43,588 nt of DNA from Anaeromyces robustus (taxonomy: Eukaryota > Neocallimastigomycota > Neocallimastigomycetes > Neocallimastigales > Neocallimastigaceae). Below the pieces are notes generated by a model that was not told where the DNA came from, did no database searches, and worked only from the letters and a program-made list of their open reading frames with translations. Within the stretch, counting starts at the first letter, position 1. Each line of letters begins with the position of its first letter. Both the position numbers and the translations under genes were made by a program. The stretch spans positions 1-43,588 of the forward strand of contig MCFG01000489.1 of assembly GCA_002104895.1 (NCBI GenBank), given 5' to 3'. Below, piece by piece: positions 34,926 to 43,588 of the stretch.

Positions 34926-37052
34926 TTATATAGCATTATATACAAGTCTTACTTGTTCACCAAATATTAAATAATTAATATCATTATCATTATCATTATC
35001 ATGATCATTATGATAATTTAATTCAATTTCAATATTCCTATCATTATTTATATCAAATTTACAAAATGTAATATAAGAAAAAGAATTACTACTATTTATT
35101 CCATTATCTTCATAGGTTGTATTATTAGGAATTAATAATGGTTGTAAAGAATTATTAATTTTAATGGTATACTTTGATAGATCCATTTTTTCAGTTTTAT
35201 AATTAATATCTGATATTTTTACAGCAAATTGTAATTTTATGGAAGTATCTGCTTTAGCAGGAATATCATATTTAATTATTGTACCATTAGCTAATTTACC
35301 ATTTATTATTCCATCATTTATTGAACCATTAAGGTAGGAATGATCATTTAAAAAATCAATAGTAATATATTTTGCACTACAATCACATAAATAAGTTATA
35401 ACTGTTTTACCATATTTATTTAGAATTGGTCCTTGAGCTTGATAACAATGAGTATGAGTATTATTATTTATTTTTATTTTTTTTTTTGGAATGGGTAAAT
35501 GATTTGAATTTGATGATAATGATGATGATGATGATAAATCATTTTTGGAATTTGAAGATTCTTCAATTTCAAAAATACATATTGAACCAATATTCATAGG
35601 ATTATTAGTTCCTGTAATCATTATTGTATGTTTACCAGGTGAAATATTAATTTCACCTAATATCACTGGATTATAATTCATTCTACCATTACAATTACCC
35701 ATACCTGCTTCAGCATAGGTTTGGTCTTTAATCCTAAATGATTTAGAATCTAATTTACAATTAATTGCATCACCAATTTTTTTACTCCTAGAATGTTCCA
35801 TATTACCAAGATAGGCAACAACTTGACCTTTATAAATTTTAGAGGAAATAAAAGAATAACTCACGGATTTAGAAGGATGATCTAAAGTATAATAATAATT
35901 TGGATGATTTCTTTTACTGGTATCTTTGATTATCTGGACATTATAACTCCTTAATTTTTCAGCTGTGGCCACTATTTGACCAGTATTATTATTTTTAGCA
36001 AGTGGTCCTTCCGTTAATAAATTAATAATCGTATCTAAGGTTGAAGAAGAAAGACCAATGGATAATAAAGCATTATAAAGTTTATTTTTAAAAGTTTTAC
36101 CTTCTAATTGATTAATGGCATTAATATAACTTTTAATATTATCATGACCTGCTTTAATACCAATATATCTTTTATCTTGAATATTACCAAAATTAGAAAA
36201 TAAATAATCTTGATAAATTTCATTTAATGGGACACCTAATAAACCATAAAGAATAATAGCACATAAACCTGATCTATCCGTACCAATACGACAATGGAAA
36301 AAAATGGGATAATTTTTACTATCGGCTAATATATTGAAAAAATTTTTTAAAGATTCAGAATTACGTGAAAAATGATGGGAAGCATTACCTCCATAATCCA
36401 TATTAAAATTTTTAACTATCGTTCCAGGTAAATTAAGATTAAAATTTAACCCATCAGAAACATTAATTTCCGTTTTAAATTTTAAATGTTCCAACATTTC
36501 TATTTTACCAGCTTGAGTATAAGTGGTATGATAATCATAAAAATTTCCACTTGTACGATAAATAAGACCTTGTTTTATTTTCCCACCATCTTCTAAAATT
36601 CTACCTCCTAAATCACGACAATTCGTTAAACCTTCAATAGTAAGATTACGTGGACAAGTTTCATCTACTTTAAATGTATGAATATTACTTTGATCTTTAC
36701 TACCATCAGTAAAATTAGTTGTTATTCTAAAATAATTAATTCCTAAATAGGAATTAATTAGACTAGCAAATTTATTTGTGGTAACTATTGAATAACCATC
36801 ACTTAAATCTGGTTTTTGACCATAAGTTACATTAAAATTAGAAATTATTTTTTCTTTTGGAACTTTATAATCCCAAGAAATATTGACAGGTAATGAATCG
36901 GATAAAAGCTGATTACCATTGGGATAAAGTGAAGGATCTATTTCATCATATTTACCTGAATAGGAAAGAAATTCTTTTTGTCTAACAGTATGTATTTCAA
37001 CTGGTGAATTGAATTCAGTAATATTATAAAAACCTTCCAGAGAATGACTCAT
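34926..37052 (-). CDS. Bacterial-type tyrosine phosphatase with FN3-like and beta-sandwich-like regions
   Basis: This 708-aa protein is a single frame. Residues 50-130 look like an FN3-type fold (VNISWDYK ... YFRITTNFTDG). Residues 135-345 match the bacterial Y_phosphatase3 family: NCRDLGG (144-150), GLIYRTS (162-168) and the P-loop HCRIGTDRSG with Cys254 and Arg260 (C-x5-R), so the active site looks whole. Residues 400-495 resemble a carbohydrate-binding-type beta sandwich (SPGKHTIMITGTNN), followed by a Ser-rich linker (506-517) and a C-terminal domain of unknown type. The FN3-phosphatase layout is typical of extracellular Firmicute proteins, so transfer from a gut bacterium is likely (inference). 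No signal peptide is visible at the chosen ATG. The DNA upstream is a (CAA)n/(AAT)n repeat open in frame for only about 25 codons, and I found no exon that supplies one. The protein may be cytosolic or the start incomplete. Confidence 0.87.
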   Translation of the reverse strand: MSHSLEGFYNITEFNSPVEIHTVRQKEFLSYSGKYDEIDPSLYPNGNQLLSDSLPVNISWDYKVPKEKIISNFNVTYGQKPDLSDGYSIVTTNKFASLINSYLGINYFRITTNFTDGSKDQSNIHTFKVDETCPRNLTIEGLTNCRDLGGRILEDGGKIKQGLIYRTSGNFYDYHTTYTQAGKIEMLEHLKFKTEINVSDGLNFNLNLPGTIVKNFNMDYGGNASHHFSRNSESLKNFFNILADSKNYPIFFHCRIGTDRSGLCAIILYGLLGVPLNEIYQDYLFSNFGNIQDKRYIGIKAGHDNIKSYINAINQLEGKTFKNKLYNALLSIGLSSSTLDTIINLLTEGPLAKNNNTGQIVATAEKLRSYNVQIIKDTSKRNHPNYYYTLDHPSKSVSYSFISSKIYKGQVVAYLGNMEHSRSKKIGDAINCKLDSKSFRIKDQTYAEAGMGNCNGRMNYNPVILGEINISPGKHTIMITGTNNPMNIGSICIFEIEESSNSKNDLSSSSSLSSNSNHLPIPKKKIKINNNTHTHCYQAQGPILNKYGKTVITYLCDCSAKYITIDFLNDHSYLNGSINDGIINGKLANGTIIKYDIPAKADTSIKLQFAVKISDINYKTEKMDLSKYTIKINNSLQPLLIPNNTTYEDNGINSSNSFSYITFCKFDINNDRNIEIELNYHNDHDNDNDNDINYLIFGEQVRLVYNAI

Positions 37053-37067
37053 AATTATTAATGGTAC

Positions 37068-37130
37068 TATTATTATTATTATTATTGTTGTTGTTGTTGT
37101 TGTTGTTGTTGCTGTTGTTGTTGTTATTTA
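37068..37130. repeat. (CAA)n/(AAT)n trinucleotide run in the phosphatase 5' leader
   Basis: TTATTATTATTG then TTG repeats with one GCTG, immediately before the start codon on the minus strand. It could form part of the 5' UTR or, if translation starts upstream, a low-complexity N-terminus. Confidence 0.85.
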
Positions 37131-38550
37131 AAATATGTTCATTGAAGATTCATTAATTTATTAAATAAATGACTTATCATAAATATTATAATAATTTAAT
37201 AATTATAAATTAATTGAACAAAAATAAAATAAAATAAAATAAAATAAAATTATATAATTATTTCTTATTAATCAAATCAACAAAACTTTGGAAAACAAAA
37301 TTAAAATGTTTAATTAAATTATTTTTATTAAATAAAGCAATTAATATATATATATTATATTTTTATTTTTATTGTTTTTATTTTATTTTATTTTTATTTT
37401 ATTTTTTATATATATACATATAATTTATTTATTTTATTTATAATTTAAAAATATAATTTTTCATAGTTATTTTACATAAATATATACATAATAATTTAAA
37501 ATCAAAAAAAAAAAAGTAAATAAATAATGTAAAAAAAATGTCGTTCAACTACTTATTTCACAAAACTTAACATCTAAAATAAAAGTAGAAATAAAAATGG
37601 AAATGGAAATAAAATACTAACGTATAAATACAATAAGCATTAAACAAACAAATTATAATATTATATAATTATTTAAATAAAAATAAATAATAATAACACT
37701 ATTAGTAACTACAGTAAATAAAAAAAAGTAAATAAAAAAAAAGGAAAAAAAAAAAGAAAATTAAAATTAAAAATTAAAATTAAAAAATATAAGATTTAAT
37801 TTAAAAATGTAATATAATGTAATGAATTAATGTAATTAAGTAATTGATTCCATACATACAAAAAAAAAAAAAAAAAAAAAAAAAACAGTAAAAATAATTT
37901 TTATATTATTCTATAAAAATTTAACAATAGAATAAATTAATAAACATTAATAAATTTATATAAACAATTTTTTAAAGTTTTATTATTTATTAAAGTTTTT
38001 ATTTTTTAAATTTTTTTTTTATTGAATGTTATAATAAATGGATAATCCATATAATAAAAAAAAATCATAATTATTTTACGATTAATATTATAAAAAAAAT
38101 AATTAAATAATAATAATAATAATATTATTATTATTGTTATATATTCACTTTGTTATTATATTATATTTTATTTTATTTTATTATTTTATAAATAAATGAA
38201 TATATAAATAAATAATTAAATAAATAAATATTAGTAATATATTATGAAATAATGATAGTTTTTATATTTATATATAATTTATTTATCACTAATTGTCAGA
38301 ATAATATTTATTGTGTTTATCATAACATAATTAACTTATATTATTTATATAAATAAATAACCCCTTAATATTATTGTATCAACCAATAGAAATAATATTT
38401 AATCTTTTATTAAATATAAATAGGAAATAAATTCTCTATTTATTCTTTTGATAAAAAAAAAAGAAAGATAATATGTAGTAAATTATTATAAAATATAATA
38501 AAGTATCTTAACATAAAATAATAAATATTTATATATTAATTTTAAAAGAT
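37131..38550. other. Intergenic A+T-rich DNA
   Basis: TTTTA repeats, AATAAATA runs and poly-A. Around 38360-38450 is a patch with AACCCCTTAATATTATTG, CAACCAATAGAAA and AAATAGGAAATAAATTC, which resembles promoter DNA of the retroelement-like region to its right. No gene is seen. Confidence 0.5.
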
Positions 38551-38778
38551 TAAGAGTCTCAACTCACTATAATTGAGCTTTATATAATTTAAGTATTAAA
38601 TTATAAATATTATAAATGATAATTTTTTATAAATAAATATAAACTAACTCATATATATATATATACATATAAATGTTTAACTGAAGAACTAATTAATCAA
38701 AATCATTCAAAATAAAAATATTAATTACATAATAAAGTATATAAGAATGTAAAAATTTTTGAAATTATATTTTTGTTT

Positions 38779-39091
38779 GAGCTGAATCTTGTCAACCAAA
38801 CATTTATATCTAAGCTGAAATTATGTCAGCCAAAAATTTTTTTTTGAACTGAAATTATGTCAGTCATATTATTTTTTAAGATTAAGTCAGCCACATTTAT
38901 TTGAGCTGAATTATATTCTTTAAGATTAAGTCAGCCACATTTATTTGAGCTGAATTATATCCTTCAAGATTAAGCCAGCCACATTTATTTGAACTGAATT
39001 ATATTCCATTAAAATTATAATATTAATAATACTTTATTTCTAAATGATATTTTATTTTTACTTGAGCTGTTTATAAAAATTATGTCAGCCA
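38779..39091. repeat. Array of GAGCTGAA ... GTCAGCCA units
   Basis: About six units. The best are spaced 44 bases (38903, 38947, 38991), each pairing a GCTGA block with a downstream TCAGC block. Some copies have drifted (GAACTGAA, GTCAGTC, GTCAACC). Confidence 0.8.
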
Positions 39092-39356
39092 AGTATAAAT
39101 AATTAGAAATAAATTAACCAATAGAGTAATTAATATAAATAAAACTAATAAAATAATAATATTAATTAAACAATATTATATGTACATGAAATATTAAAAT
39201 TAAATTATAACTAAAATATTTGTATAAATTTTCATATAAAATTAAATTTAAAATAATATAAATATATATGAAATAAATTCACCAACAAACCAATCAAAAA
39301 TTTTTTTAAATTAAGTAATATCTAAAATTAAATCTATTAATTAAATTAAAATATAA

Positions 39357-39412
39357 TTAAATATAATTAAATATAATTAAATATAATTAAATATAATTAA
39401 ATATAATTAACA
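39357..39412. repeat. 10-bp tandem repeat AAATATAATT
   Basis: Five to six near-perfect head-to-tail units ending at AATTAACAAAATTAAA. Confidence 0.85.
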
Positions 39413-39824
39413 AAATTAAAAAATCAAATAAACTAAAAATAATATAATGACCAATCAAATATAAGGTAAATACAATAAAAAAATAAAAAAAAAAAAAAAA
39501 TAAAAAAACCAATCAAAATTTTGATGTTAGATAATATCTAAAGAATAATAATAACTACAATAATAAAATAAATAAAGATTTATTTATATTAAACATAAAT
39601 TAATAACAATAATAAGATAAATAAACATTTATTTATATTAAATTAAACATAATTAAATAACAATAACAAATAATATCAATATAACTCCCCTGAATCAGAA
39701 ATGTGACATAAACAATCTATAAATAATACCCTATAAAATAAAAAGGGGGATAACTAAAATATTTATACTATGTATGAATAATAGTTGTAAATAATATTAT
39801 TACATAATTTTTTTTCTTATAAAT

Positions 39825-40298
39825 TGTAAAGAACAGAAGTCCAACAATAATAATTCTTAATAAACTTAAAAACACCTCAATATTAAAAAATAAACAAGAA
39901 TTATTGGACACAAACAAACAACAGGTTAGTATCAAATAATTTTATTTATTTTATTATTTCTTTGTTAATAAAAACTCGAATTTTCAAATGAGAAAATTCT
40001 TGAATATTTATAAACATTATTTCAAAATATTTTAATTACATTTTTCATGAGTTATTATATTCTAAATCTAATTGGTCTATTAACCTTTTTATAATAAAAT
40101 AATATTATCATTTAATACACTTTATAATATATTAATATATAATAAAATAATAATAAAAAATAAAATAATAAAATAGTAAAAAATAAAAATATAAATTTTA
40201 ACAAAAGGCATTCCTGTGTATTGAACCCAGGAATACTGAGCAGAGTTCTAGAGCTTAACGAGTAAGCCAACTCTATAATTTCTAGTATTCGTGAAACA
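39825..40298 (-). repeat. LTR copy lacking its 3' end (chromovirus family)
   Basis: It is nearly identical to 41664-42139 in the same orientation, including the tRNA-like A/B boxes (minus strand, 40206-40277). On the minus strand it begins near TGTTTCACGAATACTAG. No polypurine-tract module precedes it and the last roughly 92 bases of the fuller copy are missing, so it is an isolated or rearranged LTR. The few differences seen imply a recent origin. Confidence 0.8.
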
Positions 40299-41401
40299 TA
40301 TGTAAAATATTATCTTAATTTCTTATACTAAGAAAAGTGATAATATTTATGTTCTTTTGGAATAATTGTCTAAATTATTCTTTTACACAAAATTTGTTTT
40401 ATTTGAAACACAATAAAAATTGTTTTATTATTAAAAATGTTTTATTAATTTTATTTATTAAAATAAATTTTAAAATTAATTAAAATTAAGAATATGACTA
40501 TTCTAATAAATCTTAAATTTTATTATAATTTTTATTATTTAAAAATTATTAAATTATACTATTTAAAACTAAACTATGTTTTAACTATTTTATATGACTA
40601 ATTCTATGTTGTAATTAGCGAAGAGAAAATTTACATGAAATATTTACAGATATTTATATTTTTCTTGAAATTTAAACTATTTACAATAAAAGAAATAAAA
40701 GAATAATTATTTACAATAAAATAATTAATAAAATAAACAAATAGAATAAAATATTAAATATAAAATATTAATAAAAGAATTATTTAGAATGTAGAAAAAA
40801 TAATTAAAGTATTAATAAAAGAAGTATTTAGAATAATAAAATAAATAAATTTGTTTATTAATTTTTAATAAAATTAATTGTTATTTTTAATTTAGAATTA
40901 TTATTATATTATAAAGAATAATTAAGAATTATTTTAAAGTCATGTTATATTATTAAAGTGTTTTAATTTATGATTTTATAATAATTATTAATAATAATAT
41001 TTATTTTATTTTAATAAAAGTATTAAAACATTGTCTAAAGTATTCATTTTGTGTTCTGTTTACTTTTAAAGTGTAATTTATTATTTTTATTAATATTAAA
41101 AGTAATTTCTCGAAGTAATGAATTTTATTTAATAATATTTATTAGTTTAATTTGATAAATTAAATTTTATTATATCTTTCTAGAAGAAGTTAAGTTAATT
41201 TTGTTGTAAATTTTTGGTAAATTATTAAATTGATCTTTAATGAATTTTAGGTTATTTTTGATTTAACCTAAAAATCAATCATTATAATTAATTATTATTT
41301 ATTAATTTAATTATTTATCATTCGTTACATAAATACAGTTTTTTTTCTCTATTTCCATTGTAAAAAAAAAACAACTACAATAATTAAATATTGAAAATAT
41401 A
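40299..41401. other. A+T-rich DNA between LTR copies
   Basis: No gene is seen. It includes a ten-base inverted repeat TTTTAGGTTA/TAACCTAAAA (41245-41273) and an isolated ATTCGTTACA at about 41320-41329, the same as the LTR terminus, perhaps a fragment of another LTR. Confidence 0.5.
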
Positions 41402-41663
41402 TGTAACGAACTTAGTGAGAAATTCACTAGGTTGTTGTAGTATTTCAATAATTAAAATAAAATAAACAAACAAAATAAATAACACAATATTAAAACATAA
41501 TGTTTATGGATTTATTTTGTATTTTATTTAATATTTATGTAACGAACTTAGTGAGAAATTCACTAGGTTGTTGTAGTATTTCAATAATTAAAATAAAATA
41601 AACAAACAAAATAAATAACACAATATTAAAACATAATGTTTATGGATTTATTTTGTATTTTAT
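41402..41663. repeat. Tandem 126-bp repeat carrying the LTR 3' end and a hairpin
   Basis: Copies at 41402-41527 and 41538-41663 look identical and are separated by TTAATATTTA. Each starts TGTAACGAA and has a near-perfect hairpin CTTAGTGA/TCACTAGG, then GTTGT, then TGTAGTATTTCAATAATT. The second copy runs straight into the LTR, so its last 92 bases are the LTR 3' end and the hairpin lies at the primer-binding-site position. Confidence 0.8.
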
Positions 41664-42139
41664 TGTAAAGAACAGAAGTCCAACAATAATAATTCTTAAT
41701 AAACTTAAAAACACCTCAATATTAGAAAATAAACAAGAATTATTGGACACAAACAAACAACAGGTTAGTATCAAATAATTTTATTTATTTTATTATTTCT
41801 TTGTTAATAAAAACTCGAATTTTCAAATGAGAAAATTCTTGAATATTTAAAAACATTATTTCAAAATATTTTAATTACATTTTTCATGAGTTATTATATT
41901 CTAAATCTAATTGGTCTATTAACCTTTTTATAATAAAATAATATTATCATTTAATACACTTTATAATATATTAATATATAATAAAATAATAATAAAAAAA
42001 AAATAAAATAATAAAATAGTAAAAAATAAAAATATAAATTTTAACAAAAGGCATTCCTGTGTATTGAACCCAGGAATACTGAGCAGAGTTCTAGAGCTTA
42101 ACGAGTAAGCCAACTCTATAATTTCTAGTATTCGTTACA
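41572..42139 (-). repeat. 3' LTR of the chromovirus (568 bp)
   Basis: On the minus strand it starts TGTAACGAATACTAG directly after the polypurine tract and ends AAATACTACA, close in length to the 563-bp LTR at the left edge. Near its 5' end it carries a tRNA-like block (42050-42119) with a perfect four-base D-arm stem GCTT/AAGC, an A box (42097-42113) and a T-arm with loop TTCAATA (B box 42061-42071). Confidence 0.8.
42050..42119 (-). promoter_or_regulatory. tRNA-like block with A and B boxes inside the LTR
   Basis: The A box fits TGGCTTACTCGTTAAGC and the B box GGGTTCAATAC. The D-arm closes as GCTT/AAGC, and the T-arm as CTGGG/CACAG with one mismatch around the loop TTCAATA. The anticodon stem does not close, so it is not a working tRNA gene, but the pol III internal promoter pattern is present. 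The other LTR copy (40206-40277) has the same block. Confidence 0.6.
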
Positions 42140-42180
42140 TGGTCCTCCTCTAGGATTCGGATACCAGACGAATCTAGATA
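42140..42180 (-). promoter_or_regulatory. Polypurine tract and hairpin before the 3' LTR
   Basis: The minus strand reads AGAGGAGGACCA directly before the LTR. Beside it is a stem GATTCG/CGAATC with loop GATACCAGA, the same loop as at the left-edge element but with a stem one pair longer. Confidence 0.65.
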
Positions 42181-42224
42181 AAATTTTATTAAAATAAATT
42201 TAAAACTATCTAATATAAAAATTT

Positions 42225-43559
42225 TTATTTTTTATTAAATTCCTTAAGAAGTTGATCACAGTTCAGATTTTCGACAGGTTCCCAAGAAGCTTCAGATATA
42301 GGGTAGCCTTTCCATTTGATTAAATATTGAGTTTTTCCATAATACTTTCTCTTGTCGAGTATTTCTTCTACTTCATATTCTTGCTCGTCGTTAATTATTA
42401 TGGGAGGTGGAGCAGGAGGGTTTCTATTAAATCTATCTTCGTAATATGGCTCTAAGCTAGAAACATGAACTACTGGATGTATCTTGATTGTTTTTGGTAA
42501 TTCTAATTTATAAGAAACTTCAGAAATTTTTTCTAAAATTTTGTAGGGTCCTAATTTTCTGGGTTTAAATTTTTTATTGCCTTTGTGGATTATTAGTGAG
42601 CTGTCCAACCATACTTTATCACCAGTTTTAAATTCAGGAGGTTTGGATCTACGTTTATCTGCTTGTAGTTTCTGTGTTTCTATAGCCTTTTTCAGGTTTT
42701 CTTTTAGTTTCTTGTTTAGGTCTACGAAGTCTTTTGTCATTTCTTCGGTTCTGGGAATACAAGTTTGATCTGGAATTACTGGAGAGTGTCTTGGGTGATA
42801 TCCATAATTGAGATAAAATGGTGAGAAGCCAGTTGAGTCTTGTAAAGAATTGTTGTAACTAAATTCAGCGAGGCAAAGAAATTGATTCCAATTTGTTCCT
42901 TTATAGTTGGTGAAGCATCTTAGATATTGTTCTATAACGGAGTTCACCCTCTCCGTTTGCCCATTTGATTGGTGATGATAAGGTGAAGAGAATTTTAAGT
43001 CAATATTGAAAGATTTACAGAGAGATTTCCAGAATTTAGAGGTGAACTGAGTACCTCTATCAGAGATGATTTCAGAAGGAAAGCCGTGAAGTTTGAAAAT
43101 ATTGTTAAGGAAAACAGAAGCAGTTTCAGAAGCAGAAGGAATATTATTAAAGGGAAAGAGGTGAATCATTTTGGTAAGACGATCAACGACAACAAGAATA
43201 CAATTATAACCTTCAGAATTAGGTAAGTCGGTGATAAAATCCATAGAGATGGAAGACCAGGGACGATCACTAATTTCTAAAGGATGCAGGAAACCATAAG
43301 GTTTATGACGAGAAGATTTAGCACGGCAACATATGTCACAAGAACGAATATAATCTTTGACATCAGACGAAATATATGGCCACCAAAAATCACGAGAGAT
43401 GAGAGAGGTTGTTTTTCTAATACCGAAGTGACCAGCAGAAGGAGAATCATGGCAGATTTTAATAACAGAAGAACGGCAATTTGGAGGAGTATAGATTTTA
43501 TTATTAAAAAGGAGAAATCCGTTGCTTAAAGAAAATTTATCAATATGTTGGTGAGGAAC
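42225..43559 (-). mobile_element. pol: Ty3 chromovirus pol fragment: integrase and chromodomain
   Basis: The open frame reaches the LTR boundary at 43559 and continues to the stop at 42225. In order it shows an HHCC zinc-binding segment ([11 protein letters not shown] ... SCDICC), the DDE integrase core ([30 protein letters not shown]), a GPY/F-like part ([11 protein letters not shown]) and a C-terminal chromodomain ([11 protein letters not shown] ... [17 protein letters not shown]). In the family the integrase inserts cDNA and the chromodomain directs it to marked chromatin. The visible part looks open throughout. It is cut at its upstream side by another LTR, so the element is not whole here, and its polymerase and gag would lie outside the window. 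Confidence 0.92.
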
Positions 43560-43588
43560 TGTAACGAATACTAGAAATTATAGAGTTG
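43560..43588 (+). repeat. Start of another LTR in the opposite orientation (cut by window end)
   Basis: TGTAACGAATACTAG and the following bases equal the reverse complement of the LTR terminus at 42111-42139. A same-family LTR in plus orientation thus interrupts the chromovirus pol frame. Whether it is a solo LTR or a full element cannot be seen. Confidence 0.8.

Larger units (their letters stand above)
38551..39824 (+). repeat. Retroelement-like repeat region, opposite-orientation relative of 2609-4140
   Basis: In order on the plus strand: GATTAAGAGTCTCA (38552-38570), a GAGCTGAA/GTCAGCC array (38779-39091), CCAATCA-type boxes (about 39290, 39450, 39508) and a core-promoter-looking stretch with ACTCCCCTGAATCAG, CCCTATAAAATA and AAAAGGGGG (39684-39750). 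The first three occur in the same order on the minus strand at 4118 to 2609. It may be a solo or truncated LTR; ends were not found. Confidence 0.4.

Noticed and set aside
42050-42119. A genuine tRNA gene
   Set aside because: D- and T-arms fit, but no anticodon stem or acceptor stem closes and the block lies inside a repeated LTR.

Overview
The window looks like nuclear DNA of an anaerobic gut fungus (Neocallimastigomycota, e.g. Neocallimastix, Piromyces or Anaeromyces). The evidence is the extreme A+T content, endless homopolymer and (ATTT)n tracts, GC-poor codons, short introns with GTAA...AG ends, secreted Cys-rich modular proteins, a CBM18 (hevein-type) chitin-binding module on a fungal protease, two bacterial-type domains (M15 peptidase, bacterial tyrosine phosphatase) and Ty3 chromovirus and Ty1/copia retroelements. 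This assignment is inference; no rRNA or marker gene is present.

Layout. 1-4140: retroelement-rich left edge. A compact LTR element with little internal coding (1-1773) sits inside a copia-type gag (1774-2608), followed by a repeat-rich region that may be that copia element's long LTR. 4781-15465: a secreted subtilisin family on the minus strand, with one nearly full gene (4781-8549, one frame break), a tandem paralogue with several frame breaks (10960-14667), an orphan copy of the family's 5' leader attached to a small unrelated ORF (about 9690-10310), and a short relic of the repeat region (15340-15465). 18053-18820: a secreted zinc D-Ala-D-Ala carboxypeptidase-like (M15) protein with Cys-rich N-terminal modules. 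21994-32707: two tandem secreted leucine-rich-repeat genes, reconstructed here by eye as 18 and 17 exons (470 and 451 aa). Every intron lies in phase 2 and each middle exon carries one LRR. 34926-37052: a bacterial-type tyrosine phosphatase with N-terminal FN3-like and C-terminal beta-sandwich-like regions. 38551-43588: retroelement-rich right edge, with a repeat region resembling 2609-4140 in opposite orientation, LTR copies, and the integrase/chromodomain end of a Ty3 chromovirus cut by another LTR at the window end.

How the parts may fit together (inference): four of the five main gene groups carry signal peptides, and the domains suggest targets outside the cell: protein, chitin, bacterial peptidoglycan and phosphoproteins. 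The block reads as a lineage-specific, duplicating secretome island bounded by related retroelement DNA in opposite orientations. The features most worth a second look are the one-LRR-per-exon genes, in which intron retention would put a stop exactly at a repeat boundary; the tRNA-like A/B boxes near the start of the LTRs; the conserved hairpin beside the polypurine tract in two different LTR families; and the GCTGA/TCAGC repeat arrays at both edges.
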